Assembly (NCBI RefSeq): GCF_007474605.1
Contig: NZ_VHKL01000008.1
Span: 248,001-312,000, forward strand
Length of the DNA stretch: 64,000 nt
From: Rhodoligotrophos appendicifer
GTDB taxonomy: Bacteria; Pseudomonadota; Alphaproteobacteria; Rhizobiales; Im1
Direction: 5' to 3'
Shown: one piece after another, positions 12,356 to 21,224 of the stretch
Position numbering within the stretch: the stretch's first letter is position 1
Layout: every line of letters begins with the position of its first letter
Position numbers and translations under genes: made by a program
The notes under the pieces: generated by a model
Told to the model about the DNA's origin: nothing
Databases searched by the model: none
The model's input: only the letters and a program-made list of their open reading frames with translations

Positions 12356-13467
12356 GCCGCACTCGCCACAGGCTGGGCACGGCGGCGCTGCAGCCCCCGC
12401 AGAGCGAACACACCGCTGGCGATCACGCGGCTGACAGGGTCGACGGCATAGGCATATTCATCCAGGCGATCGGTCACGACGCCCGCATTGCCGACGAAGT
12501 GGCGCTTGAAGCGGGCGAGGCCCTCGTCCCCCTCGGTGCCCCCGAGATCGTACCAGAGGCACCCTCGATTGGTGAGGTGCTCGAGGATCCACCATTGCAG
12601 GGCAAAACCTGCATGCAGCGGCAGGGCGCGGTCGTCGGTCGCGCCGAAGAGATAGAGGGCTCGGTCGCCAAAACTGCTGATCACAGCGCCCGCGGTAGGG
12701 CGGCCTTCATGATTCACAATCACGATTTCAGGCCGCATTTCCGGCTGGACGGCCTGCATCATGGCGGCGAGGCAATCGATGGACGAATGATCGGCAAAGC
12801 GCTTGCGCTCGGTCATGGCCCCGTAAAGCTGCATGAAGCTCGCCAACCCGGCCTCGCCGGTCGCAAGGCCGATCTCGAGTTTCGCCTTTTGCGCCTGCTT
12901 CAGATTATAGCGCCATTTGCTGTGAAGGCTGGCGCGCTGGGCGTCGAGGTCGAGTCCGAGATTGACGCAATAGCGCTCCGGGTTGGGAATAGAGCCACGC
13001 CGCGTAAATCCCGCGGTCAACAGTGTTGAGGCCAATAGGTCGGGAGCCGCAGGATCCGGCAAGGGCAGGATCACCAGGGCCTTATGGCCCTCGCCTGCGA
13101 CATGCCGCTGCAACGCTGAGACGACGAGCTCCAGGGCGCGATTCTCGGCCGTTTCACCCTTGCGGCGCCAGAGCGGGCCGAATTTCACGACAGACAGACC
13201 ACGGCCGATGAGGGGAAGGCTGAAATCGATGACCAACGCCCCACCCAGACTGCGGCTACCGTCCCCGACCGACAGGCCGCGAACGCGCTCGGCGCCCCAG
13301 CGTGCCGTGGCATAGGCTGCCGTCTGGTCGGGAACGGTATCCCTGAATTCCATCGCGAAGGCGTCCCAGCGGTCGAGGGGCACTTCGCTGACACTGAGAG
13401 CCGACGGCGCCTTTATGGCCGACCAATCGGTGCGTGAAACGCCGGTTTCCATGGCGAGCGACGACAT
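12352..13467 (-). CDS. FemAB-like GNAT acyltransferase (Acetyltransf_6)
   Basis: About 371 residues with the FemAB/CelD-type GNAT fold. Visible landmarks are SLHSKWRYNLKQAQKAKLEIG (typical of FemX-like and exopolysaccharide-associated proteins) and the C-terminal motif WYDLGGTEGDEGLARFKRHFVG. These proteins transfer amino acids or acyl groups to lipid-linked sugars or peptides, but the substrate cannot be read from sequence. I start at the ATG 13467, ten bases after a GAGG; an ATG at 13476 is possible. It is coupled by an ATGA overlap to the flippase. Confidence 0.8.
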   Translation of the reverse strand: MSSLAMETGVSRTDWSAIKAPSALSVSEVPLDRWDAFAMEFRDTVPDQTAAYATARWGAERVRGLSVGDGSRSLGGALVIDFSLPLIGRGLSVVKFGPLWRRKGETAENRALELVVSALQRHVAGEGHKALVILPLPDPAAPDLLASTLLTAGFTRRGSIPNPERYCVNLGLDLDAQRASLHSKWRYNLKQAQKAKLEIGLATGEAGLASFMQLYGAMTERKRFADHSSIDCLAAMMQAVQPEMRPEIVIVNHEGRPTAGAVISSFGDRALYLFGATDDRALPLHAGFALQWWILEHLTNRGCLWYDLGGTEGDEGLARFKRHFVGNAGVVTDRLDEYAYAVDPVSRVIASGVFALRGLQRRRAQPVASAA

Positions 13468-13519
13468 CAGTCTCATACCTCGGCGCTGTCTCAGCGCAAC
13501 ACATCTACAGGGGGAGAAC

Positions 13520-14800
13520 TCAAGAAGCATGCCATGATCTGAGCCGGCCGATGGCGGTGCGGAACTCGGTGGCGCGAGCAAACAGGGCCGGCCGCTTCTT
13601 CACTTCCCGTTTCAAAGCGATGGAAGCCATGGCCGCGCTCGCCCCGATCCGACCCAGCAGGGTGCGGGGCCAGGCGCCACAGCCCAGCTCCCAGGTCTCC
13701 TCGCACCAGTCGGCCTTGTAGCTCTCATCGCCGATGGTGAAATCGAAGCGCGTGCAACCGCGGCCGATGGCCCATTCCATCATCCGATGCAGCAGCAGGT
13801 TGCCGGGAGAGTATCGCTGCAGGGCAAGATCCGGATAGACGGGGACCTCGTAATAGAACGAGCCGTCGCGGACCACGCCGAGGGCGGCCGCAACGAGCGT
13901 GTCGCCGGCGGTGAGCTTGAACAGGGAAACATCCGTCGCCTCCGGGTCGACGGCGATCGCCCGGTAGAAGGCCTGAACGGAAGGCTCGGAAAAGGTGTTG
14001 AAGGCGCCTGCGGTGGCTTCCAGCTGGCGCGCCTTCAGGGGCATCATCTCGGCGATCAGCTCGGCACGCGCTTCCGGCTTCTCGACCTCGGCGAAGACCA
14101 CGGGTCCGAGCTTGGAGAGGGCCTTTTCCTTCTCGCGGAAGCGGCGGCGGGTCTTGGTGCTGCGCCGCGCCGCATAGAAGGCCTCCCAATCGGGACCCAG
14201 GCGCGTGCCATGGGCGTCGGCGCTGAAGCGATGGAGACGGAGAGCTGCAAAGGGATTGGCGACCTTTCCCAGGAGCGGCGGTATGCGTGTCAGAAGCCCG
14301 TAGTCGGCGCCGGAGAGGGCGATGATCGCACGCCAGAGCGTCGCCGTGGCTTCGGGGGTGAGGATCTCGGCGAAGCTTTCATCCGCCAGGGGTGCGTGGT
14401 AGTCGCAGACGGGATCGCCCATGGGAACGAGACGGTTCATCCCGAGGTGACGGTCGATGGCGAGCGGAAGCAGCATACGCAGAACGCCGCTGGCGTCCCT
14501 GACCATGACGATGAAGGGCCTTACTCCTTCGTCGGCACCGATCCGAGCCTGCCAGGTCTCGAGCCAGGCATAGCGCTGGAAGGGGTGGCCCGCGGCCGCG
14601 CTCTCGAATTTCCGCCAGTCACGCTCGGCGGAGGCCAGGCTCTCATGCGCCTCCAGGGTCAGCCTGCCTATGGGCTGTGGCAGGCCCACCGTACTGCGCC
14701 GCGAGGGCACGAAGGCACGGGCGTGGACCTCCATCTGGGATTCACGCCGGAAGGCTCGCGCCTGCCGCAGCCTCGCTCCGCCAAGATCCGCTGCCACCAT
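13520..14800 (-). CDS. CelD-like GNAT family acyltransferase (Acetyltransf_6)
   Basis: A 426-residue protein of the BcsL/CelD-type GNAT family, often found in exopolysaccharide and cellulose clusters. The features are HPFQRYAWLETWQARIG near residue 70, the basic segment STKTRRRFREKEKALSKLG, and the C-terminal block YSPGNLLLHRMMEWAIGRGCTRFDFTIGDESYK. The ATG at 14800 has a GGGGCAGGA ribosome site; the longer frame to 14953 looks non-coding. It is upstream of a second GNAT gene (52 bases) and a flippase. The substrate is unknown. Confidence 0.82.
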   Translation of the reverse strand: MVAADLGGARLRQARAFRRESQMEVHARAFVPSRRSTVGLPQPIGRLTLEAHESLASAERDWRKFESAAAGHPFQRYAWLETWQARIGADEGVRPFIVMVRDASGVLRMLLPLAIDRHLGMNRLVPMGDPVCDYHAPLADESFAEILTPEATATLWRAIIALSGADYGLLTRIPPLLGKVANPFAALRLHRFSADAHGTRLGPDWEAFYAARRSTKTRRRFREKEKALSKLGPVVFAEVEKPEARAELIAEMMPLKARQLEATAGAFNTFSEPSVQAFYRAIAVDPEATDVSLFKLTAGDTLVAAALGVVRDGSFYYEVPVYPDLALQRYSPGNLLLHRMMEWAIGRGCTRFDFTIGDESYKADWCEETWELGCGAWPRTLLGRIGASAAMASIALKREVKKRPALFARATEFRTAIGRLRSWHAS

Positions 14801-14870
14801 GTCCTGCCCCTCGCGCTGTGCCGTGCTGGCACATTTCCCCAGCTTTCGGCGCAAGGAGCATGCCAGTGGA

Positions 14871-15713
14871 TCAGGCCCGGGCGGACTCCAGATAGATCTG
14901 GCGCAGGCGGGTGGTGATCGGTCCCGGCTTGGCCGAACCAATCGGGTGGCCATCGATCTCGACCACGGGCATCACGAAGCTTGAGGCGCTGGTCAGGAAG
15001 GCTTCGTCGGCGGCGATCGCTTCGTCGACGCTGAACAGACGCTCCTCGATGGTGACATCATGGTCAGCTGCGAGCTTCATCAGCGACTTGCGGGTGATGC
15101 CCGGCAGGATGGCATTGGACAGCGGTCGCGTGATCACCCGTCCCTCCTTGACGATATAGGAGGACGACGAGGTTCCCTCGGTGACGAAACCGTCTTCCAC
15201 CATCCAGCCCTCGAAGGCGCCGGCTTCGCTCGCCTGCTGCTTACCCATGCACTGCGCCAAGAGAGCGATCGACTTGATGTCGCGGCGCTTCCAGCGGATG
15301 TCCGGTATGCTCACCACCTTCACGCCGGTCTTTGCGTTGGGGCTGTCGACCAGGGCCTTGACCTGGGTGAATGCCATCAATGTCGAGGGAATATTCTTCG
15401 GAAAGGCGAAGTCGCGCTCGGCCACACCGCGGGTGACCTGCATATAGATCAGGCCCTCGGTGATCCCATTGCGCTTTGCGAGTTCCTCATGGACCGCGCG
15501 AAGTTCATCCTTCGTGCACGGCCAAGGCATCGACAGCTCGCGCAGGGACCGATCGAGCCGCTCCATGTGGGGCGCGTAGTCCACAAGCTTGCCGTCGACC
15601 ACAGCGGTCACCTCATAGACCCCGTCACCGAAATAATAGCCGCGGTCGAAGATAGACACCTTGGCCTCCTGCTCAGGCAGAAAGGCGCCGTTGAGATGGA
15701 CGATGCGGCTCAT
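14871..15713 (-). CDS. D-amino-acid aminotransferase (class IV PLP)
   Basis: A 280-residue fold type IV transaminase resembling D-alanine aminotransferase (Dat). VSIFDRGYYFGDGVYEVTAVVDGKL near residues 19-43 is the family hallmark. The PLP lysine is within RWKRRDIKSIALL and the EGTSSSSYIV loop follows. It should make D-glutamate from D-alanine and 2-oxoglutarate for cell-wall synthesis. Branched-chain or ADC-lyase activity is less likely given the DRGYYFGDG motif. It stands alone, with 70 bases to the acyltransferase downstream. Confidence 0.85.
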   Translation of the reverse strand: MSRIVHLNGAFLPEQEAKVSIFDRGYYFGDGVYEVTAVVDGKLVDYAPHMERLDRSLRELSMPWPCTKDELRAVHEELAKRNGITEGLIYMQVTRGVAERDFAFPKNIPSTLMAFTQVKALVDSPNAKTGVKVVSIPDIRWKRRDIKSIALLAQCMGKQQASEAGAFEGWMVEDGFVTEGTSSSSYIVKEGRVITRPLSNAILPGITRKSLMKLAADHDVTIEERLFSVDEAIAADEAFLTSASSFVMPVVEIDGHPIGSAKPGPITTRLRQIYLESARA

Positions 15714-15839
15714 TGAAGTTCCTTGAACGGGTGGAATAATCCCGGCCTTGAAGCAGAAAAAGGCGATTGCGTCTACGTGTGTCAGATTGCGGAGCGGGAA
15801 GTCTGCGGCCGGGTGAGGGAGAGACTGCGGGCTCCGCGG

Positions 15840-16574
15840 TCAGCCCAGGGTCGCCAGGCCGGGAAATGTCTCCAGAAGCCAGAACGACATCGTCGTCATG
15901 GTGCCGGTCAGGAACATGATGCCGGTCAGGACCAGGAGCCCGCCCATGACCTTCTCGACCCTGCCGATATGGCGGCGGAAATGGGTCATGAAGCCAAGGA
16001 AGCGGCGCATGGCGAAGGCGGCGGCGAGAAAGGGCAAGCCCAGCCCCAGGGAATAGAAGCCCAGCAGAATGGCACCGCGGCTGACGCTGTCCTCGCTGGC
16101 CGCCACCGCGAGGATCGCAGCCAGGACCGGTCCGATGCACGGGGTCCAGCCGAAGGCGAAGGCCACGCCCACGAAATAGGCGCCGATGAGGCCGGCGGGA
16201 CGGGCCTCATGGTGATAGCGCGCCTCCCGCTGCAGGAAGGCAAAGCGGAAGAGGCCCAGGAAGTGCAGCCCCATCACGATGATGATGATGCCGGCGACCT
16301 GAGCGAGCAGGGCCAGATGCTCGCGCACCATCTGACCCAGGACGGAGGCCGTCGCCCCCAAGGTAACAAAGACCGTGCCGAAGCCGAGGACGAACAGGAG
16401 AGCCGCCATCATCACCTGAGCGGTGAGATCGGGCGTCGAATCATCCTCCGCCGCCAGCTCCTCCAGGGAGGTGCCGGCGATGAAGCAGAGATAGGGCGGC
16501 ACCAGCGGCAGCACGCAGGGCGAAAGAAAGCTCAGCAGGCCGGCAAAGATGGCAGCGAACAGCGAGACGGTCAT
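15840..16574 (-). CDS. ccdA: cytochrome c biogenesis protein CcdA
   Basis: A 244-residue membrane protein that passes thiol electrons across the inner membrane to periplasmic disulfide partners during cytochrome c maturation. Six hydrophobic helices and the two conserved cysteines, in LSPCVLPLVPPYLC (about 17-30) and GWTPCIGPVL (about 138-147), match the CcdA/DsbD family. This organism needs c-type cytochromes for XoxG, so the function fits, although the gene is 38 kb away from xoxG. A methylthiotransferase-like role is not indicated. Confidence 0.9.
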   Translation of the reverse strand: MTVSLFAAIFAGLLSFLSPCVLPLVPPYLCFIAGTSLEELAAEDDSTPDLTAQVMMAALLFVLGFGTVFVTLGATASVLGQMVREHLALLAQVAGIIIIVMGLHFLGLFRFAFLQREARYHHEARPAGLIGAYFVGVAFAFGWTPCIGPVLAAILAVAASEDSVSRGAILLGFYSLGLGLPFLAAAFAMRRFLGFMTHFRRHIGRVEKVMGGLLVLTGIMFLTGTMTTMSFWLLETFPGLATLG

Positions 16575-16622
16575 GGTTGCCAGCTAGACCCCCGTCTCGC
16601 CCCGAGGGAAATCACATTTCCC

Positions 16623-17831
16623 TCAAACGCCCCATTTCCAGAAGCCATCCTGTTCCTTCTCGTAGGCGCGGGCGAGAACCATCTGATGCACTTCCGAGGC
16701 TCCGTCCACCAGCTTGGCGCAGCGGGCATAGCGGTAGATCCATTCCAGAATCGTGTCGCGGGAATAGCCGCGGGCGCCGTTCACCTGGATCGCCATGTCG
16801 GCGGCCTTGTTGAGAAGGTCGGCCACATGGATCTTGGCCATGGAGACCTCCTTCTTGGCATAGTCGCCCTGGTCGAGCTTCCAGGCAGCGTTCATGACCA
16901 GGAGCCGACCCACGGCGATGTCCTTGGCCACGTCGCCGAACATCATCTGGACCGATTCCTTGTCGAAGAGCTTGGAGCCAAAGGCATAGCGCTCGGAGGC
17001 ATAGTCGCGGGCGATCTCCATGGAGCGCTTGGCGAGGCCGAGCCAGCGCATGCAGTGGGTGAGGCGTGCGGGGCCTAAGCGGATCTGGGTGAATTTCAGG
17101 CCGTCACCCTCTTCGAGCAGGCGGTGCTCGACGGGGATCTCGAGGCCGTCGAATTTCAGCTCGCAGACGCCGCCATGCTCGTCGGGGCCCATGTTGGCAA
17201 TGCGGCGGACGATCTCCCACCCCTTGTCATCGCGGTGAAAGAGGAAGGCGGTCAGGCCCTTGCGCTCGTCGTCGGAGGTGCGCGCCATGAGAATGAAATG
17301 GGTGGCCACGGCCGCGCCGGAGATGAACCATTTGTGGCCATGGATCACATAGCGGTCGCCCTTGCGCTCGGCGCGGGTCAGCATCATTCCGCCGGGATCG
17401 GAGCCGGAGCCCGGATGCGGTTCGGTCATGACGAAGGAGGAGCGCACCCGGCCGTCGATGATCGGCTGCAGCCACTGGTCCTTGAGGGCCTCGGTCTTCA
17501 GCGTCTTGTTGAGGACACTCATATTGCCGTCGTCGGGCGCCTGGCAGTTCAGGATCACAGGGCCGAAGATCGAGCGGTTCGCCTCCTCGTAGAAGGCCGC
17601 CCAGCCGGTGATCGGCAGCTCCAGTCCGCCGCGCGCCTTGGGCATTTGGGGCGCCCAGAGGCCAGCCTGCTTCGCCTTCTCCCGCATGGGCGCGAGCAGC
17701 GACAGCTTGATGTTGTCATATTCATTGTAGTTGTCGCGGTCGGCCTCGAGAGGGATCACCTCCTCGGCGATGAATTCCCGCACCTTGAGGCGCAGGCGTT
17801 CGATCTCGGGATCGAGGGTGAAGTCCATCAT
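16623..17831 (-). CDS. acyl-CoA dehydrogenase family protein
   Basis: A 402-residue flavoprotein of the acyl-CoA dehydrogenase family (CaiA-like). The family landmarks are visible: SFVMTEPHPGSGSDPGG (FAD and substrate loop), GDRYVIHGHKWFISGAA and the ARGYSRDTILEWIYRYARCAKLVDGASEVHQMVLAR C-terminal helix pair. It oxidises a fatty or branched acyl-CoA to the enoyl-CoA; the chain length cannot be inferred. A second ATG at 17828 makes the start uncertain by one codon. It lies 14 bases downstream of an SDR gene, probably in the same transcript. Confidence 0.88.
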   Translation of the reverse strand: MMDFTLDPEIERLRLKVREFIAEEVIPLEADRDNYNEYDNIKLSLLAPMREKAKQAGLWAPQMPKARGGLELPITGWAAFYEEANRSIFGPVILNCQAPDDGNMSVLNKTLKTEALKDQWLQPIIDGRVRSSFVMTEPHPGSGSDPGGMMLTRAERKGDRYVIHGHKWFISGAAVATHFILMARTSDDERKGLTAFLFHRDDKGWEIVRRIANMGPDEHGGVCELKFDGLEIPVEHRLLEEGDGLKFTQIRLGPARLTHCMRWLGLAKRSMEIARDYASERYAFGSKLFDKESVQMMFGDVAKDIAVGRLLVMNAAWKLDQGDYAKKEVSMAKIHVADLLNKAADMAIQVNGARGYSRDTILEWIYRYARCAKLVDGASEVHQMVLARAYEKEQDGFWKWGV

Positions 17832-17845
17832 GCGTTCTCCCGTGG

Positions 17846-18637
17846 TCAGTGGTCGAGGGTGATCGATTGGCCGCCGTCGGCGGTCATCACAGAGCCGGTG
17901 ATGAAGGAGGACGCCTTCGGTGCGGCCAACAGCAGCAGCACGCCGTCGAGCTCCGAGGGGTCGCCGATGCGCCGCTGAGGGATGCCCCGCATCAAATATT
18001 CGCCCTTGTCGGTCTTGAAGAAGTCGCTGTTCATCTCGGTCTCGATGTAACCAGGAGCGATCGCGTTGACGCGGATCTTGTGCCTGGCGAATTCGACGGC
18101 CAGCGCCCGGGTGAGCTGGATCACGCCGCCCTTGGAGGCGATGTAGGCGGCCAGGGTCTTGGACGCGCGCATGCCGAGAATGGAGGCGATGTTGATGATC
18201 GAGCCCGGCTGCTTGGCGGCGATTAGGCGCTTGATCGCCTCCTGAGCCACGAACCAGACGCCATCCAGGTTCACCGCCATGGTGCCGCGCCAGTCCTCGG
18301 CGGTCACGTCAACGGTCGGCTTGATGCCGGAGAAGCCGGCATTGTTGACGACGATGGTGACAAGGCCGAAAGCCTTTTCCGCCGCATCGAAGGCCGCCGG
18401 GATGCTGGCCGCGTCGGAAGTGTCCAGCGCCACCGCCAGGGCCTCGCCGCCATCGGCCTTGATCTCCTCCTCGAGGGCCTTGAGGCGGTCGAGGCGGCGG
18501 GCCGCAATCACCACTTTCGCGCCATTGGCCGCCAAGGTCTTGGCAAAGCGCCAGCCCAGCCCGCTGGAGGCGCCGGTGACCAGGGCAACCTGCCCTTCGA
18601 GATTGAAAATGTCCGCTGCCCGTATCGCTGCCGTCAT
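17846..18637 (-). CDS. SDR family NAD(P)-dependent oxidoreductase
   Basis: A 263-residue classical short-chain dehydrogenase. The cofactor motif is VTGASSGLG, the structural motif is NNAG, and the catalytic YxxxK is YIASK. The ATG at 18637 was chosen because the Rossmann strand GQVALVTGASSG begins 14 residues later, whereas the longer frame to 18967 is non-coding in style. It is first in a probable two-gene unit with the acyl-CoA dehydrogenase and may act on a 3-hydroxyacyl-type substrate; that is inference from the pairing. Confidence 0.87.
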   Translation of the reverse strand: MTAAIRAADIFNLEGQVALVTGASSGLGWRFAKTLAANGAKVVIAARRLDRLKALEEEIKADGGEALAVALDTSDAASIPAAFDAAEKAFGLVTIVVNNAGFSGIKPTVDVTAEDWRGTMAVNLDGVWFVAQEAIKRLIAAKQPGSIINIASILGMRASKTLAAYIASKGGVIQLTRALAVEFARHKIRVNAIAPGYIETEMNSDFFKTDKGEYLMRGIPQRRIGDPSELDGVLLLLAAPKASSFITGSVMTADGGQSITLDH

Positions 18638-18764
18638 GCGCTGGCGTCTCCCTTCCGTGTTACCGAGGAGGAGAAGCGACATTTCGGGCGCGCCCGTCAA
18701 GTGACGCGGCGGCACAGGCGTGGTATTTGCTGCCTGTTTTCGTGTGTTTGATGGAGCTGCAGAC

Positions 18765-19532
18765 GTGAAACCGCTCATCGGCCTGCCGGCGGACACTGCC
18801 GATACCAAAGGCATGGTCTTCCACTCGATCGGCGACAAATACGTCCGCGCGGTCGCGGAATGCGCGGATGCCATGCCGCTGATGATCCCGGCGCTGGCGC
18901 CGTTGATCGACACGGACGCGCTGCTTGACCGGCTGGACGGGGTGGTTCTGACCGGCGCTTTGTCCAATGTTCACCCGACCCGTTACGGGCTCGAGGCGCA
19001 TACGGACTACGAGCCCTATGACCAAAGCCGCGACGACACGACGATGCCGCTGATCGGCCGGGCGATCGCGCGGGGCATGCCGGTGTTCTGCATCTGCCGT
19101 GGCTTCCAGGAGCTGAACGTCGTCCTCGGCGGCACGCTGGCGACGGAGATCCAGCGACAGGAGGGCCGATTCGACCATCGTGCGCCCAAGGTCGAGGACC
19201 AGGACGTCCGCTACGGACCCCGGCATTCCATCGATCTGACCCCAGGCGGTCTGCTCGCCCGCATCCTCGAGGCACCGCGAATCACCGTCAATTCGCTGCA
19301 TCGGCAGGCGATCGACCGATTGGCGCCCCCGCTGCAGATCGAAGCGCGGGCCGAGGACGGCACCATCGAGGCGGTGTCGATGAAAGAGGCCCGAGGATTC
19401 GTGCTCGGCGTCCAGTGGCATCCGGAGTTCAAAGCCTCCGCAAATCCCGATTCCGTCAAGATTTTCAAGGCTTTCGGACAGGCCGCAAGGGATTATGCCA
19501 TGCGTCGGCAGGCGAGGTCCTCGGCCGCCTGA
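18765..19532 (+). CDS. gamma-glutamyl-gamma-aminobutyrate hydrolase family protein (PuuD-like)
   Basis: A 255-residue class I glutamine amidotransferase-like hydrolase (peptidase C26). The nucleophile is in FCICRGFQELNVVLGG and the catalytic His/Glu pair is in GVQWHPEF. Family members cleave gamma-glutamyl-GABA or similar gamma-glutamyl amides. The start is the GTG at 18765, after a GGAG site, since the mature fold begins KPLIGLPAD. It stands alone and divergent from the SDR gene. The substrate is not fixed by the sequence. Confidence 0.85.
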   Translation: MKPLIGLPADTADTKGMVFHSIGDKYVRAVAECADAMPLMIPALAPLIDTDALLDRLDGVVLTGALSNVHPTRYGLEAHTDYEPYDQSRDDTTMPLIGRAIARGMPVFCICRGFQELNVVLGGTLATEIQRQEGRFDHRAPKVEDQDVRYGPRHSIDLTPGGLLARILEAPRITVNSLHRQAIDRLAPPLQIEARAEDGTIEAVSMKEARGFVLGVQWHPEFKASANPDSVKIFKAFGQAARDYAMRRQARSSAA

Positions 19533-19653
19533 ACGGCTGACAGGCCCAGGCCCTGATGTGTTATGGTCGTGCAGCGTGCGACGGACGCCGCAAAAGCGCC
19601 GCACCGATGACATGGTAGTGGTGCCGCTAACCTGTTGAGTTGAGGATCCGACC

Positions 19654-20508
19654 ATGAACACCGACGCGCCGCCCGTCCCGGATCTCGGCGAGCTCGATGG
19701 CACCATTCTCCTCTTCGGCGGCGTCAACGGCAATCTCGAGGCGCTGGAGGCCTTGCTGGCGATGGCTGCCATTGAGGCCATCCCGCTCACCCGGCTGATC
19801 AACACCGGCAGCGTGGCGCCGTTTTGCGTCGATTCCATCGCCTGCAGCGAGCGAATTGCAGAGCTGGGCATCCCGACGATCAGAGGCTCTTTCGAAGAGG
19901 CGGCGCCGCGGCTGTCACCGGAGAGCGTTGAAGAGCTCGATTTCGGCTGGCAGCGAATGGCTGCCGAAGGCCTGCCTGAAGGGCTCAAGACGTGGATGGA
20001 CAGCCTGCCCGACGGCTTGTGCTTTTCCTTGGCCGGCAAGCGGTTCCGCGTCACACATGGAGCCGTGAGCCGGATCGACAAGCTGCTGTTCCGCTCGTCC
20101 GCCGCGCCGGATTTCCTGGAGGAGTTCGAGCTGGCGCAAGCCGACGTCGTGGTCGCCGGGCGCAGCGGCATCCCCTTCACCCGGGGGCTTCGTGGCAAGC
20201 TGTGGCACAATTCCGGCGCTCTCGGCCTGCCTGCGAATGACGGCACCCCTCGTGTCTGGTTGTCGGCGATCAAGGCCACGCCTGCCGGCATCAGCTTCGA
20301 GCATCGGCCCCTCGCCTATGATTATCGGACCACGGCTGCCAAGCTTAGGCAGATTAGCCCTGAGGATGATTTCGCCCGCTGTCTGGAGACCGGCCTGTGG
20401 CCAAGCCTCGAGGACGTGCCACAAAGTGAGCGTTCCATACGGGGAAAGCCGATACAGCCGCCCGGTTACACGCTCGCCTTCGCAACGGAGTCCGCGGAGA
20501 TCCGCTAA
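19654..20508 (+). CDS. metallophosphoesterase-like protein lacking metal ligands
   Basis: A 284-residue protein with the layout of a calcineurin-like phosphoesterase but with its motifs changed. The usual SDxHGNLEALEA reads FGGVNGNLEALEA near residue 21, so the metal-binding Asp and His are lost. GDxV reads TGSV, GNHD reads RGSF, and GHTHxPF reads AGRSGIPF. Only the VTHGA histidine remains. The fold is clear from the retained hydrophobic pattern and NLEALEALL helix. It is probably a catalytically dead paralogue with a binding or structural role. An ATG at 19654 follows a GAGGATCCG site. It is monocistronic. Confidence 0.7.
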   Translation: MNTDAPPVPDLGELDGTILLFGGVNGNLEALEALLAMAAIEAIPLTRLINTGSVAPFCVDSIACSERIAELGIPTIRGSFEEAAPRLSPESVEELDFGWQRMAAEGLPEGLKTWMDSLPDGLCFSLAGKRFRVTHGAVSRIDKLLFRSSAAPDFLEEFELAQADVVVAGRSGIPFTRGLRGKLWHNSGALGLPANDGTPRVWLSAIKATPAGISFEHRPLAYDYRTTAAKLRQISPEDDFARCLETGLWPSLEDVPQSERSIRGKPIQPPGYTLAFATESAEIR

Positions 20509-20565
20509 CTGCCGCCGATGCCTTGGTGCCTGGCAACGACAGTGGAGATCGATGGCATTCTTGGC

Positions 20566-20581
20566 AAATTTATATAAATTT
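20566..20581. promoter_or_regulatory. 16-base perfect AT palindrome upstream of the DUF992 gene
   Basis: The sequence aaatttatataaattt is a perfect palindrome in the 175-base, unusually AT-rich leader between the phosphoesterase-like gene and the DUF992 gene. It could be an operator, a promoter element or a protein-binding bend. No factor can be named. Confidence 0.4.
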
Positions 20582-20683
20582 CTCCGTGCTCAAGATTTAG
20601 TAAGACAAAGTGTGTCTAACACTTTCGTGTTGTTCCTCCGAGATGTTATGGAACAGCCAGTTGAGTGTTGAGGAGAGAAAGAG

Positions 20684-21172
20684 ATGTTTAACTTTAAATC
20701 TATTGCCGTGGCCGGAATGGCCGCCGTGGGCGTTCTGACCGCATTCGCCACCAGCCCGTCCTCCGCCGCTGGCGTGAAGGTCGGCACCCTGACATGCGAA
20801 GTCGCAGGCGGCGTCGGCTTCATCATCGGATCCAGCAAGAAGATGCAGTGCACCTTCAACGCTCCCGGCCGTGCGCCGGAGATGTATGTCGGCCGCGTCG
20901 ACCGCTTCGGCGTGGATATTGGCGTCACCGGAAAGGCCGTCGTTGCCTGGGGCGTCTTCGCTCCCACGGGCGGCTTCAAGAAGGGCGCGCTTGCCGGTGC
21001 CTATGGCGGAGCCGGTGCCGAAGCCAGCGTCGGGGTGGGCGTCGGCGCCAATGCCCTGATCGGTGGCAATTCCAACACCATCCAGCTGCAGCCTCTGAGT
21101 GTGCAGGCCCAGACCGGCCTCGATGTCGCCGGCGGCATCACGACCATGACCCTGGAATATGTTGGCGGCTGA
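20684..21172 (+). CDS. DUF992 domain-containing secreted protein
   Basis: A 162-residue exported protein typical of Hyphomicrobiales. A signal peptide covers about residues 1-28 (cut after PSSAA). The mature part shows the DUF992 pattern: VGTLTCEVAGGVGFIIGSSKKMQCTF near the start and a glycine-rich region AYGGAGAEASVGVGVGANALIGG. Two cysteines, in LTCEV and MQCTF, are probably paired. The function is unknown; members are abundant periplasmic proteins. A strong GAGGAGAG ribosome site and an AT-rich leader suggest high expression. Confidence 0.88.
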   Translation: MFNFKSIAVAGMAAVGVLTAFATSPSSAAGVKVGTLTCEVAGGVGFIIGSSKKMQCTFNAPGRAPEMYVGRVDRFGVDIGVTGKAVVAWGVFAPTGGFKKGALAGAYGGAGAEASVGVGVGANALIGGNSNTIQLQPLSVQAQTGLDVAGGITTMTLEYVGG

Positions 21173-21224
21173 GCCGTCTCAATGAAGTCCGTGCGCGTCT
21201 TGCCGGAGCCGCTATGATCCCGGC

